Origin: Cladosporium sp. IMV 00045
Taxonomy: Eukaryota > Ascomycota > Dothideomycetes > Cladosporiales > Cladosporiaceae
Length of the DNA stretch: 64,000 bases
Direction: 5' to 3'
Assembly (NCBI GenBank): GCA_001931905.2
Contig: MSJI02000534.1
Coordinates: forward strand, 1 to 64,000
The notes under the pieces were generated by a model. The model did not search any database and had not been told where the DNA came from. It was given only the letters and a program-made list of their open reading frames with translations. This document shows, one piece after another, positions 32,517 to 43,327 of the stretch. The translations under genes and the position numbers were made by a program. Positions within the stretch are counted from its first letter, which is position 1, and each line of letters starts with the position of its first letter.

Positions 32517-32640
32517 ACATACGACCATAGGTCAGTGAAAACTGGGCATCCCGTCCGAAATCCCCCAATCTCACCGTCGTTCGTAGTTCCGAGATCCCAG
32601 ATGATGTTTTCTTGGCGAGCCGCTCTCGGGCGTCGTGGGT
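32517..32640 (+). repeat. 5S rRNA 5' half fused to a non-5S body (5S pseudogene-type repeat)
   Basis: The stretch 32517-32557 starts acatacgaccatagg and ends catcccgtccg, the conserved first third of a fungal 5S rRNA including the 5' strand of helix I. After this point the sequence is not 5S: it continues ccccaatctcaccgtcg, matching the tail of the copy at 31151. The matching 3' part of a 5S gene appears 15 kb away at 47600. Fungal 5S pseudogenes with a replaced 3' half are known from Aspergillus, so this is likely the same type of element. Confidence 0.62.
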
Positions 32641-33129
32641 CCGATTCAAAATCATGTATTCTCGAAGTGCATCAACACAACGATTTCAAATCCGCAGTCC
32701 CAGATTTGGGATCTTGGAATGTGCATGGGTGTGATTGAACAGAACTACTCGTGGCTCTACAATTTGATGAACCATAGCGTATGCTAGGGATGGACGACAG
32801 CAGCATCCGGCTTACTTCTGCTATTCTCTAAATTCTCGCTTCGTGGTTCCCGCTTCCTAGTTCTCGCTACCTGATTCTCGCTTTCTGTTTCCTGGAGTAA
32901 CCTCCGGCGACTCCTGACCTGTCATTCTCGATTGAAGGAACCTCGGTTTCGGCTCGACAACACTTCAGTATTCTTCCGAGAAAGCATCATCTAATAATAA
33001 GCCTGTGCAAATATATTCAGGTTGACAATTCCAGCTGAAAACTTCAAGGTCAGGATTCAGGATCCAGGATTCGGGATCGATGGCGGAGCCGAGGCGCGCC
33101 ATACTCGTGATCCGACTGAGACCGCAATC

Positions 33130-33300
33130 GCTGGAAGGACAGCGAATCGTTCGCTCTACTTTCCTCACATCTTATGGCTACTGCCAAACCGAGAGCGGTC
33201 GGCGATCGGGGGTTCAGCTGCAACGCGATAGCGAGACCTACGCGGTTCCGTGGCGTTTAGCTGGATGACCTGAGGCAGCAACTCGCTTCCTCTTGCTACG
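33130..33300 (+). repeat. Dispersed repeat, copy A
   Basis: Contains ccgagagcggtcggc (33189-33203), followed by ...gcgatagcgagacct...cgtggcgtttagctgg. The reverse strand of about 47030-47180 carries the same order of words with mostly A/G and C/T changes. The unit may be a fragment of an old gene or transposon: both copies translate to a similar ARPxRFRG peptide, here with an in-frame stop. Confidence 0.55.
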
Positions 33301-33439
33301 CACGATAGCACTTCGTCGATGAGACCGCTGCTCAGCTTAGTGGAAGAGCTGCTAGGCTTGACTAGTGTTCAAGATTCGCGGAGAGGCTTAAGGAGGAACA
33401 AGACTTGGCATGTCACCAACGTGAAACTTCAAAGACTAC

Positions 33440-33730
33440 TTACGCTACGAATGATTTAACTCCGCTAACGATTCCATTAAGCCTCTATACAAGTCCAAAA
33501 GATATCTCCTCTTTACTACGACTTAGTCGACTTAGTCGGACTCGGTAGAGAACAGCGTGCAGTTTAATATCGTTAGTAAGCACCTCGGCTGCGAGCGCAT
33601 AACTTTCTTCCTTAATAAGGCGGCGGGCGATATTAGGGATATAATAAGTACTACTATGCCGGCGGAGAAGGCGAAGTTATAGATACTACTATAAGTAGCG
33701 AGGACAGGATACTAAAGAGGAATACAAGCG
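33440..33730. repeat. TA-rich, RIP-like degenerate block
   Basis: Rich in TA steps and stop triplets (for example ttatagatactactataagtagc near 33676-33698) in a genome that is otherwise GC-balanced, with no open frame. This is the usual look of RIP-mutated transposon remains. Family not identifiable by eye. Confidence 0.45.
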
Positions 33731-34156
33731 TACTTAATTTGTTTGATGGTGGTGGAGGGTTTCCAGCGTTTTGGTATAGAAGCCTTGCTTGCAGGGGATG
33801 CGAGGGTTTGGTGTACATATGTACGAGGAGTGAGATAGCGATTCGTCCAAGTCCCATGTCGCTAGGCATTCCTTTCATCGAAAGGTGCTGCTACCTCCCG
33901 TCTTACTTCCTACCGCCTAACAAGGCTTCGGCCGGGTGACTGCTAAGTAGGCTCCTCCACTTTCCTTCGTTCGAATCCGTTCGATACCATCGTTTTCAGG
34001 CCTGACATACTGACTTCGCGATCGATCACACAATAGCTCAGCGATCAAGAGATTCTCTCATGTGTAGAGATTCAGTACTAAGCCTAAGGGACTAAAGTCA
34101 CCATTGAAAGATTTCACCATTTGCAGCAACCACGGTAACTAGGCGGCATCGACGTT

Positions 34157-36259
34157 CTATCTATACAACCTGTTTCGTTCCACTCTCCCAACTTTTCCAT
34201 CGCCTTCATCCTCATCGCTCAAAGATCCAACGTCTAGATAGCCGATGTCATCGCCGGGCGCAACATTTCCGAACCGCACCCTTCTGTATCTTAGCAAGCG
34301 CGATCTGTCAGAGCTTTCGAGAGTCGATCCAGTCTTGGGAGCTTCGAAGTAAGGACTATCCTTCAACATGGTGCTCACGAGTAGACTGAAAGCAGGCGCA
34401 TGGCTGCAGAGTCGCAGCGTCAGTGGAACCACACTTGCTGCAATCAGCACGGCAGAGACTGCTACCAAGGTGATGAACCACGGGTCCATGCACGCTATGG
34501 TGTCCACCTGGTGTGAGAGGATGCTATTCGTAGTGAGTAGTCGTAACGGTTCGCCGGATGATGGATTGTCGCGCCCGACGCTTCCCATTTTCACTCCACT
34601 TGACACCACTTCTCGCCCAATAGAAGCCATCCACCATGTGTTGAGTAACTGCACGAGACGCTGAGCGAACAACGAAGGGTTGATGTCCCCGGGGTTGGGC
34701 GCAGTTACGAGCCCATGGACTGCAAGGCTAGGGTCACCCGGATATGCAAGATAGCCCTGCGGAAGAGACCCCTGTGTACTGGAGCTCGCATCCACAACGC
34801 CGAGAAACCAACTAATAAAGTAATTGTAGTTGATGCATTGCGTGCCGTCCAGGTAAGTCCAGCTAGGGGGAGGATGTGGTAGTTGCGAATGCCTTAAACG
34901 CTGGACAGCGCATTCGCGCCCTTGACAACGGACCTCGGCCTCGACCCAAGATGTTGTGATCGTACAATGAGCAGTGAATTGCTCATCATCCGCGTTCGCC
35001 GCGAAGTATGTAGGCCAACCACTATAGAGCAAGTGCCGGACTGGGGTGTTGGAAGCAGACTCGCATCCCACGCCCGTGTGACCCCAGCCTTTCATGTCGA
35101 TGTTGGAGTTGTTCGTGTAGAGGCTGCTCGAAAGCTTCCGCATGCCATACCAATCCTCGCGAACAAACTCCGAGCAGTTCACTATGGTCAAGGAAGTTGG
35201 TGATACCGTAGTGTAGTTCAGGCTGAGTTCGTTTGTCGGGAATGAGCCCTCCTCTAGCATATCGCACTCGGACCCTCTCTGCACGATGGGGCATTCGAGT
35301 CGCCAGTAACTTGTTTCGAGACTGAAGGTTGCTGTCTCAGCGTTGGAGTCAATCCCGGAGACAGGGATTCCGATCAGCGAAGAGTAAGAAACGTTCTCTT
35401 GTGGCACTTCATACCAGGTGTCTGTGGCGCCAGCGCTCCCTGTCCATCCAGGTATGTCTTCCAGCATGGGGATCTTGACATTGTCCCACAGATCTGTTGG
35501 CGAGTCCTTCATTCGCTGAGGTGCAGCCAGGGAAGCGAGGTAGAGACCCATTGCTGTAGCTTCGAAAGACGATGCTCCAGAGGAAGATAGCCGTTCGCCG
35601 TACGAGTTGTTTGTTGACAGGTAATCAAGACTGGCAGTGGTTGTGACCGGCATCTTCCCAATGCTCATGATGCGCAGGGAAGCTTGGCCTCCTACTGGGA
35701 TAGTGCCCACACTGCTGCTAGCGAACAACCAATGGCGCTCATGCTGTGGAGAGACACTTGGGCAAGCATCGCGCTCGCAAACGTGGTACTGCTTGCGAGC
35801 ACATCGAGATTTCCAAGCTTCTCGCCCGCTTCAAGCCGCCATGACAGGCAAGCCTTACTTGCACGACCAATGACAGTGGCAAAGAGGATGGGTAAAACAG
35901 TAGGACCCTTTGAATGTACATGAGTAAATTGCTTCTTTGTGTCGACTTCAGATCGGACTCACGTATGTTGTTGCTTTCCTCATGCCCTCTGTCAACGCTT
36001 TGTGATCCTCCACCCGTGCGCCGTGGAATCCACGAACGAGTAGGGCGAAGATGAGAAAAGTTAGACAGCCGCATGCGAGCAGAATGTCGACAGCAATATC
36101 GCAAGCGGTCTAATATTTCTCTCACTTCACTGTCTGCGGGCTCTTGGGCCACTCGTTCATATCAGCAAATGCGCGAGCTTGTTGCGTCGTAGGCATCTCG
36201 TAAGACTGGCCGCCAGGCATCCGAGATGCTTTCCTAAAGAGATTCTTGAGGCCGGACAT
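34157..36259 (-). pseudogene. Fungal multi-pass membrane protein, frameshifted
   Basis: The N-terminus (MSGLKNLFRKASRMPGGQSY, ATG at 36259) reads to MNEWPKSPQTVK and then hits a stop. The next piece (ILLACGCLTFLIFALLVRGF...LTEGMRKATTY) is in a different frame, and joins across a 55-nt GTGAGT...AAG intron (35908-35962) to GPTVLPILFATVIGRASKAC and LAAVWALS. There a lost C in the run near 35697-35700 shifts it into the long frame beginning VGGQASLRIMS, which runs 500 residues to 34157 with N-glycosylation sequons and a late membrane helix (WFITLVAVSAVLIAASVVPL). I know this as a large uncharacterised fungal family with an N-terminal membrane pair and an extracellular domain. At least three frame breaks make the present copy non-functional. 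Confidence 0.65.
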
Positions 36260-37625
36260 CTTTGCACCATCAAGTTTGAGGAGTAGATCAATGTTTCCTC
36301 AATCGAGCACGGCAGCTTAGCCTGATATACCATATTTGGGCCGTGCAGCCTTGCAGCAGGGCTAAGTCGCTTGTCACGATATAAGTAGACGTCTAAGCGA
36401 GTCCAGTACCATGCAGGACACCACAACTCCAGAGCTGGTCGGCATTGTGGCGCTGCGAGGTCGGCGATCCAGCTCACTTCAGCGTGAGAGCATCGCGCAA
36501 GCTCTCGATGGCTCTCTCGTTCTTGAGGCCAACACAGCAGTCAGAGGTATAGCAAGAACATGGTGAACTGATTGTTAGAACTTAGGGTCTAAAGGTCGTG
36601 TACGTCGTTGTTGACTATGGCACTGGTCACTCTAGTGCGCGTAGGAGACCACCGAGGTACCTTGTCCATTGTTAGATCACGTTACTTATCGGTAACCCCA
36701 CCATCAGCCGAGAGATACAAGTTGACATGTCCTGGTGCAGGGCGAGAGCTACGTCCGATGTACTTTCGTCTGGACCAGGAGTCCTGCGTTCGACGCAGAT
36801 ACCGGTTGGGTTCCGTGGCGAGATCGATCTGCAAGTCTGCCTTGGTGGCGCGGGTAGGAAGTATACTCGCCTAGCGCATGCACTGTGACAATATCAATGC
36901 ATTGTCTTGGCTGGCAGGACGAGGCTGTGGTCTCTCATGACCTGCATACTGCAAGGCCATGAGGCGGTAGCAGTCTCATACCTCAGCCTCGTCCACCAAC
37001 CGAAAGGACGAGGCTGTGGTCTCTGATGGCCCACACGCTACAAGGCTGTGAGGCGGCAGCAGTCAGATACCTCAGTTCGTCCCCGACCCAAAAGACGAGT
37101 CTCTGGTCTTTGATGACTATAACCAGTAGGAAAGGAGAGGTGTTCAATCACTCCACCAGGTGAGCGATAAGAGATAAGAAAATCCGGGATAACGGACCGT
37201 TCCACGGTGGCGTCGCAGGCTCAACTCTTAGCCGCATCATGGCAAAGGGCTGTCTCTTGGCATTACTCCCCCTTTCACACACCGGAGCTCCTGCGACGTG
37301 ATCGCCTAAGGCGGAGGTCAGCTGATTGGTGTAGGTGAGGTAGCCTTGTTTCCATCGAATCGCCAATTCGGAGGCACTCCCTCTTCGACGAGGCCAAGAT
37401 CTCAAAGCTCGACCAGGGCGTTCATCCAGAGCTGCTTGGGCTACGATTACAACTTCACTACATATGTGTTGCAGATTTTAACATTACACTGGTTTTGTTC
37501 GCGATCCTACTCGGGCCTAGAACGGCGTTTGTGGCCCCGGTCGCGACGCAGTCTATGTGGGAACGGAGAAACAGTGGTTGCAATCCAAGCCGTGGAGATA
37601 CGGCGACACAAGTTATGTTTTCACG
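36260..37625. other. Gene-free stretch with tandem repeat
   Basis: About 1.37 kb. Contains the tandem repeat at 36916-37120; nothing else recognised. Confidence 0.4.
36916..37120. repeat. Tandem repeat, 88-89-bp unit
   Basis: Units begin aggacgaggctgtggtctct at 36916 and again at 37005; a third, cut after about 30 bases, starts near 37093 (agacgagtctctggtct). The two full units differ at several positions, mainly transitions. Within each unit gacgaggctg at one end faces cctcagcctcgtc at the other, so a single-strand hairpin is possible. Confidence 0.7.
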
Positions 37626-38165
37626 TTAAAAAAGTGCTGCTGCTATTTCCGCCGCAGCAACAGCAGCCGCAGCGACGGTGGCCCCATAGACTCCAGCTCG
37701 CGCCCCGTCTCCGCTGCCGCTATCGCTGATGAAGTCGAACCCTTCGACGGCATACCCGTCACTCTCGACCCTCGCCAACCTCTCTCCGTCCTGGCCGAGC
37801 AGTCTGGCCTCAAAAGTGTGCACCGCGTCCGGCGAGAGCGTCTGATCGTTGTCCTCGATGGGCTTGGTGATGCCGCTGGGGTCCCATTTGTATGAGTTCC
37901 CGCTCGCAAGCGACAGATTGGTGGCGATTGCCCAGCCAGCGCGATCGCCGCTGTCGCCGCTGAAAGTCGCGTAGAACCAGAGGTCGAGCATGCGGGCGTT
38001 AGGTTCGTGAAGGGTTCCCTCTATGGCGTCCCACGAGACGGTAATAGGCTTCGTGAGGTCGAGTTTCTCGGCCGCAGGGGGCCCGGTAAGTTGAAAAGCT
38101 TGGGTCGCAGGGAAGACGGCGCAGGCAAGGATGAGTGTGGGGAGTAGGGCTGGACGTGGATGCAT
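37626..38165 (-). CDS. Secreted Kre9/Knh1-like cell-surface protein, possible GPI anchor
   Basis: 179 residues from the ATG at 38165. A signal peptide (ALLPTLILACAVFPATQA) is followed by FQLTGPPAAEKLDLTKPITVSWD, the entry of the Ser-Thr-rich/Kre9-Knh1-type immunoglobulin-like domain, with WFYATFSGDSGDRAGWAIAT and YKWDPSGI as later core strands. It ends in a small-residue hydrophobic tail (ATVAAAAVAAAEIAAALF) preceded by SDSGSGDGA, compatible with a GPI attachment signal. Such proteins sit in or on the fungal wall and some affect beta-1,6-glucan. It appears intact although its neighbours are decayed. Confidence 0.62.
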   Translation of the reverse strand: MHPRPALLPTLILACAVFPATQAFQLTGPPAAEKLDLTKPITVSWDAIEGTLHEPNARMLDLWFYATFSGDSGDRAGWAIATNLSLASGNSYKWDPSGITKPIEDNDQTLSPDAVHTFEARLLGQDGERLARVESDGYAVEGFDFISDSGSGDGARAGVYGATVAAAAVAAAEIAAALF

Positions 38166-39107
38166 CTTGAGCTTAAGTGGTTTCGGGTGTTGGCAAAAAA
38201 ATACGGCAATGATGGAGATGGACAGACATGGGCAGTTATACCTAAATACAAGGTCTTCAGCCTTGCGCCTGGGCTCAGCCTGGTAGGATTCTCGGATCGT
38301 CGAGACAGCTCGCCTCGGTGACCGAGTCGGTGTAAAGCGAGCACCTGCACGGCGACGACGGTCTAGACTGCGTCCTTGTGCTGTACCGAGTGAGTGGGAG
38401 ATGTTGTAGCGTCAAGGCATGTTGCTAATGATGTACCAGTGCCGCCATGAGACCATCAGGTATTGGTGGAGAAATCCCATCAGCGACTGTGCTCAATGCC
38501 AATTTTCGGGCAGCCGGGCTTGACATAGTGAGTACTTAGCTCGGCACCTTGGCTGGACACTGCAGGTACATAAACGAACCTCTGTTAAGAGCAAGCGAGG
38601 GATGGTGCCGCCATATCACTCACGCAGGCTGAATGCGTTGTGTCGTCGAATGCAATGGCTGGATGGCATACATGATGCGGCGGTACTTGGAGAGTCTAGA
38701 GTCTTCTGGACAGTGCCCACACCAGGCTACTATGGGAAGGTCATTCTTCTTCCCATGCAAGACCCAACAACACCATCCGAAAGCGCGAGAGCGACTGAGC
38801 GACAAACCGAGGTGACAGAGGATTTGGTCCACCAGATGGGCCATGGCTCCATAACCGAATTTGAAGGCCAGGCTGTAGACAGGTGTTTGGGCATGTCTCT
38901 GTCTATCGTTCTGCGGCGTGGTATGGCGCCGCGCAGGGGATGTGTTAACATTGAAGGTGGGAAAAGGGCATATAAAGGGAGCGTTGGGATGTCATTCTTG
39001 TGCTCTATCCTCACAGTCAACTTCAGTCTTCAGAAACACCTGGTTCTCCTGGCCACCGTTCATCTTCTATCTTTCCATCGAGATATCACATTGCTGAGAC
39101 AGCAACC
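38166..39107. other. Divergent intergenic region
   Basis: About 940 bases between two divergent secreted-protein genes. A TATA-like box at 38971-38976 serves the downstream gene. No other gene is supported. Confidence 0.4.
38971..38976 (+). promoter_or_regulatory. TATA box of secreted-protein gene
   Basis: tataaa 132 bases upstream of the ATG at 39108, in an otherwise mixed-composition region. Position fits a TATA-dependent, regulated fungal promoter. Confidence 0.45.
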
Positions 39108-40238
39108 ATGAAGAGTCTTATGACCGCCGCCGTCCTCTCTTGGGCAGTCCTCGCTCAGCACGCGTTCGCCCGCCGTCTGGACTGGGAGGGTGAACCTCTT
39201 TCAACACCCCGTTCTGTCTTCGTCACCTGGGAGTCTTCGCTCAATACGGGCAAACAGATCATTTTTGTTGCCGACAGCGAGGGATCGTCTCTCCTCACCT
39301 ATGCCTGCGATAGCAAGGTGACTCTCGGCGGGGTCCCCATCCAGGTCAAAGCCGACGAGACAGGCAACGGAGAAATCACCATCGGGGAAAAGCACTATGC
39401 TATCGACTTTGATGCTAGAAAGTCTGGCGGCGTCGTCTGCGAGGCCCGCTGGAATGATGATGTTGCCGTTGTTGAGTGCGAAGTCCCCTGGACTGCCGGC
39501 GGACTTAATTCTCTCAGCACGCTTTCGCCTAACGTGACGGCCGAGTGCCTTGGTCGCGAAGCTGATAACGATCTCGCCATGGTCAGCGTCTTTACAGAAC
39601 AGGAGCTAGTTGTCTTTCCCCCTATCGACGAGGAGGACGAGCAAACCGACGCGGACCGACTCGTGGCCCGTCAATGCTACGACCAAGCCCCTGTTATCAA
39701 GAAGAAGGGCAACGGAAACCCGCACAAGTGGAGGCGCCACAAGCAAGTCACGGTTCGTGGGATCCTTTCCCTTCGCTTCCACGTGAATAATTTGCCCCCT
39801 TGAACTTTTCCAGCTGACGAATCATGGTCAATGTAGGATCGCCTCGAATGCAGAAACGGTGACTGCGAGATGGCCTTTGGCAAGGAATGGTCTGTCTCCC
39901 ACTCAGCCGGATTTTCGCTCTCCAACCTGGGAAAAAGTCAATGGGGCAGTGTTGGCTATTCGGTCTCGTGGTCAAAGGGTAACTCTCAGGTAGCCAACTG
40001 CGCCGGCAGTAGGGGCCAGACCATATGCGTTGCCAACTGGCGCCGCTACCAAGAGTACACCGTGGACAGGTCGCGTTACAATACCTGTTCGCCGACTGCA
40101 AGGAAGGATAGCTACAACATCTGGTCGCCCCTCACGAAGAGTGATCAGCACGCCTTTTACTGCAAGCGTGGTGGCTGCAAGGGAAATGGCGATATTTGGT
40201 GGGAGGACAGGGGCAATGGCGTCCACGGCGCGGCTTGA
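39108..40238 (+). CDS. Cysteine-containing secreted protein, two exons
   Basis: Exons 39108-39752 and 39837-40238 (348 residues), joined in phase 0 across an 84-nt GTTCGT...TAG intron with a gctgac branch site. A clear signal peptide (MKSLMTAAVLSWAVLAQHAFA) precedes an acidic middle (DEEDEQTDADRL) and dibasic or tribasic sites (IKKKGNG, WRRHK) before the junction. The C-terminal domain has eight Cys in the order ECRNGDC...NCAGSRGQTIC...NTC...YCKRGGC, and SVGYSVSWSKG / QEYTV strands. I have seen similar GYSxSWSxG...GQTIC domains in uncharacterised ascomycete secreted proteins, but I know no function. Intact in a decayed neighbourhood, it is a candidate secreted effector-like or antimicrobial protein (inference only). 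Confidence 0.7.
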
Positions 40239-40849
40239 TCCCACAAGTCTCTGAAGTTCGGTTCGAGCCTTCACGGTGCGGCAGGCAGTCGAGCGTTGCG
40301 GAGAGGCATTGCTAGAGTGTTCGTTTTGGAGGCATGGGTTTTCCCCTCGGGGTTTTCATCCAGCCAAAAGCCTTATGCTGGCCCGACCAACTTCCGCAGG
40401 CTTACCATGCCTCGATTGTATCCTCACTTCCCTACTTTCCACATACTTCTCCAAGATTTTGTTTGGCCCGCCTCCTGCGACAACGTATTTTTCTCATCTA
40501 TGATGAATCGTAGAGGTTTCTCTAGAACCTTGCGCTTCGATGAAGTCTATACAAGCTGGAGTTGATGCACCTATTGGCTAAGCTAGTGCCTTTCAATAGT
40601 GGGCGACTCTCGTATGCGGCTAAGCATGCGAGACGGAGGTGCGATCAAACACACAACCTACCACTAACATGCGAGCATGCCTCCCGTCGCACGTTGTCGA
40701 AATAAACATCGGTACATCCTCCACATCATGACGGCTGACCTGCAGCTAGCACAGGGCTGAGAACACCATCACAGCCTTACGGCGATGTCTCTCGAGGCTA
40801 GTGAAGGGACGCGCTTCAGCCCACGCTGCCACTCACCATTTACACGGCG
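40239..40849. other. Intergenic region
   Basis: About 610 bases with no supported gene; trails into the 24-bp minisatellite. Confidence 0.4.
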
Positions 40850-41400
40850 GCCTTCAAGCAGGCCGTTTAGCGATATCAGGTTCGGCTGTACGACCACAGC
40901 TCTCAACACCAGATTCAGCTTTAGCCGCACGACCGCGGCTCTCTCGCTGTTCAAACGGCTTCTCGGACACAAGCCCTACGCGAGGCGCTCTCGACCGCTC
41001 GCGCACACGATTCTCGACACCGTTCAACGCACGCCGTGTGCGACCCCCAAACGCACCTCCACGGCTCCCGAATATGCGCTTCTCGCAGTCACCTAAGTTG
41101 CTCTCAAACTTGCCTTCACGGTCACTGGATCGATGCCTTTCAGCGCCTTCAACACGCATTCCTCGCCGTTTTTAAACGCTCGCTGCGCGCGGCATCATTA
41201 TCTGCCTTTGAAAACGCTTCTATAATCACCGGACCGACAATTTTCGAGCACGCGCTTCTCGTGACCTTCGAACGCACGCCGCTCACGGCTCTCAAACTCA
41301 CGCGATTCAACGCCCTCGAACCGACGCTTCTCGCGACCCTCTGGAAAACGATGATGCCTCCGACGATTCACACGCATGACCTCGTACACTGCACGCTCTC
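40850..41400 (-). repeat. Eroded 24-bp minisatellite coding an octapeptide repeat
   Basis: Four consecutive 24-bp units are exact in length at 41253-41348. On the minus strand they read AFEGHEKR, EFESRERR, RFEGVESR and FPEGREKR, a consensus of x-F-E-G-x-E-K/S-R. Further down (minus frame within 40854-41159) the pattern continues in another frame with RIFGSRGG, AFGGRTRR, ALNGVENR. Frame changes between blocks mean the array no longer forms one protein. The original was probably a highly charged tandem-repeat protein or a coding minisatellite. Confidence 0.62.
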
Positions 41401-41687
41401 ACGGCCGCCGGCAGCTGACTGCTGCCAGCGTTACGAGGAGCCGTACGCTGCTGCTCACGGCTGATCACTTAGGTAGCAGGCAGCTCAAGAAATGGTCTCG
41501 AATCAGGATACAATCAGGAAACACAAGTTACAGGAGCTCGATTTTGGAAGGGAGGCATGGAACACTCGTACAACCACAGCAGCGTACACCGCCCACCAGT
41601 TTTACCAGTTTGGACAAGCTCGGTTTCATCCACCTTCATCTGTCAGTTTATCTACGTGTCTTCCTAGCCTCGGTCCCGTTTTCATCT

Positions 41688-43327
41688 ATGGCAACCACCG
41701 AGCCGGCAACAGGTGGGCGCCGTGCTTCGCGGGAGAGCTCGATCGACAACGAAAAGATCAATGTGCAAGCGCAGGAACACGAGGCCGGGTTCGAACTTGG
41801 GCAAGATGAGGTCGACTTCCGCATGAAAGAGCTCAAAGTCGTGACAAGCTGGACATCTACGTGGCGCCGAACTTGATCATCCTTTAGCTTTTGTCCTTTG
41901 GATCGTGGTAACATCGGGTGCATATACTTCCTGTGCGAACAGCGTGCGCTATAGAAACTGATACCTTCAACAGCTACGCAGCGACACAAGGTATGATCGA
42001 TGACATCGGACTCGAGGGTATCCAGCTCAACACCGCCATCTCCCTGTTCTACCCTCTCTACATCATCGCCGAACTGCCCGCTACGCTTGTCGTGAAGCGG
42101 TTGGGCTTCAAGATCGTCATCTCAGCCGTAGCGTTGTGCTGGGGAGTCATCTGCCTTACAAATGGCTTCGTCGAGTATTTCGCAGGCCTGGCTATATGCC
42201 GATTGCTCCTAGGTTTGTTTGAAGGGTTTTTGTTCCCACAAGCGTGAAGAGATCGGACTGCGGATGTCGTACTTGCTCATCGCTGTTGCTATGGCATCGG
42301 CTTTCGGAGGTCTCATCGCTTGGGGTATCTTGTTCATGGATGGCGCGGCTGGCTATCCTGGATGGAGGTGGTAAGCTTGATTCAGTGCAGGTCTCTAAAG
42401 GCTTTTGGCTGATACATTTGTAGGCTCTACATTATCGAAGGAGCAGTGACTGTTGTCGTCGCTGCCGGCTGCTACTTCGTTATACTGAAAGACTACACGA
42501 GTGCCTTCTTCCTCAACGAGGAAAAGGCCATCATGCGATGTCGAGCGGAGCAAGCCGAAGCCTACTCAGGCGGTACTGGACACTACACCAAGAACGAATT
42601 CATGATGGCCGTGAAAGATGTGAAGACCTGGCTGCACGCCGTCGTATAGGTCATATGTCTTACGGTCCTCTACGGCTTCTCCGTTTTCTTGCCGATCATC
42701 CTGCGTTTCGGTTTCAACATGTCTGTCCAGCAAAGTCAGTACCTTAGCATCCTAGTCTTCTTCTACGGCTCGCTGATCTATGGTGTTACCGGCTATCTCT
42801 CCGACCGCCTCTCCCGGAGGTTCCTTATTTACACTCTGTGTGCACCTATTGGGATTGTAGGCTATGTAATCCTGCTCGGCGGCAATGATACGGTCAGCGT
42901 CGGAGTCAAGTACTTCTCTTGCTATCTGATTGCAACTTGTGCTTAGATGATCGGTAGAGGTAATCTTGCATGGGTGTTAACGGTAAGCATTGCAGACTAT
43001 AGCCAACATTCCTAACCGGACCGGACTGATGTCCTATAGAACACAGCACCGGACGGCAAACGAGCCGCTAGCATCGGTATCGCCGTTGCCGTTGGCAATA
43101 TTGGCGGCATCGTGTCTAGACAGATCTGTGAGTTTAGTGCCACTCGTCCGTCGTTGCCGGCTCAACGCGGACTCTTGCCTTCAGACCCCCAAACATCAGC
43201 ACCAGCTTACACCCTCGGCCACGCATGGTCTATGGGGGCAGTCGCCCTTTCCTTCTGTCTCTGGTTCATCTTGAGAAGCATCTACTACAAGCGTGAGGTG
43301 CAGAAAGAGGACATGCGCCACGGCTAA
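41688..43327 (+). pseudogene. MFS transporter (allantoate/nicotinate permease type), inactivated
   Basis: The N-terminus (MATTEPATGGRRASRESSID ... DEVDFRMKELKVV) and the following pieces match the anion:cation symporter branch of the MFS (Dal5/Tna1-like). These include KLDIYVAPNLIIL, DRGNIG spliced to YAATQGMIDDIGLEG, LGLFEGFLFPQA, EEIGLRMSYLLIAVAMASAFGG, LYGFSVFLPIILRFGFNMS and GKRAASIGIAVAVGNIGG. In-frame TAG codons interrupt it at 41885-41887, 42647-42649 and 42944-42946. Frames shift after KVV and before DRGNIG, and about ten codons are missing between FPQA and REEIG. Remnant introns are still visible (for example GTAAGC at 42371). It faces the amino-acid permease pseudogene tail to tail. 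Confidence 0.8.

Larger units (their letters stand above)
31724..34156. other. Repeat-rich gene-free stretch
   Basis: About 2.4 kb without a supported gene. It contains a 5S-derived repeat (32517), a C/T-rich minisatellite-like run (32821-32900, repeats of ttctcgct), a ggattc/ggatcc run (33051-33080), one copy of an inverted dispersed repeat (about 33130-33300) and a TA-rich block (about 33440-33730) resembling RIP-mutated transposon DNA. Confidence 0.5.

Noticed and set aside
33960..34010. gttcgaatcc box resembling a tRNA B box
   Set aside because: No A box or acceptor stem pairs around it; a cloverleaf cannot be drawn.
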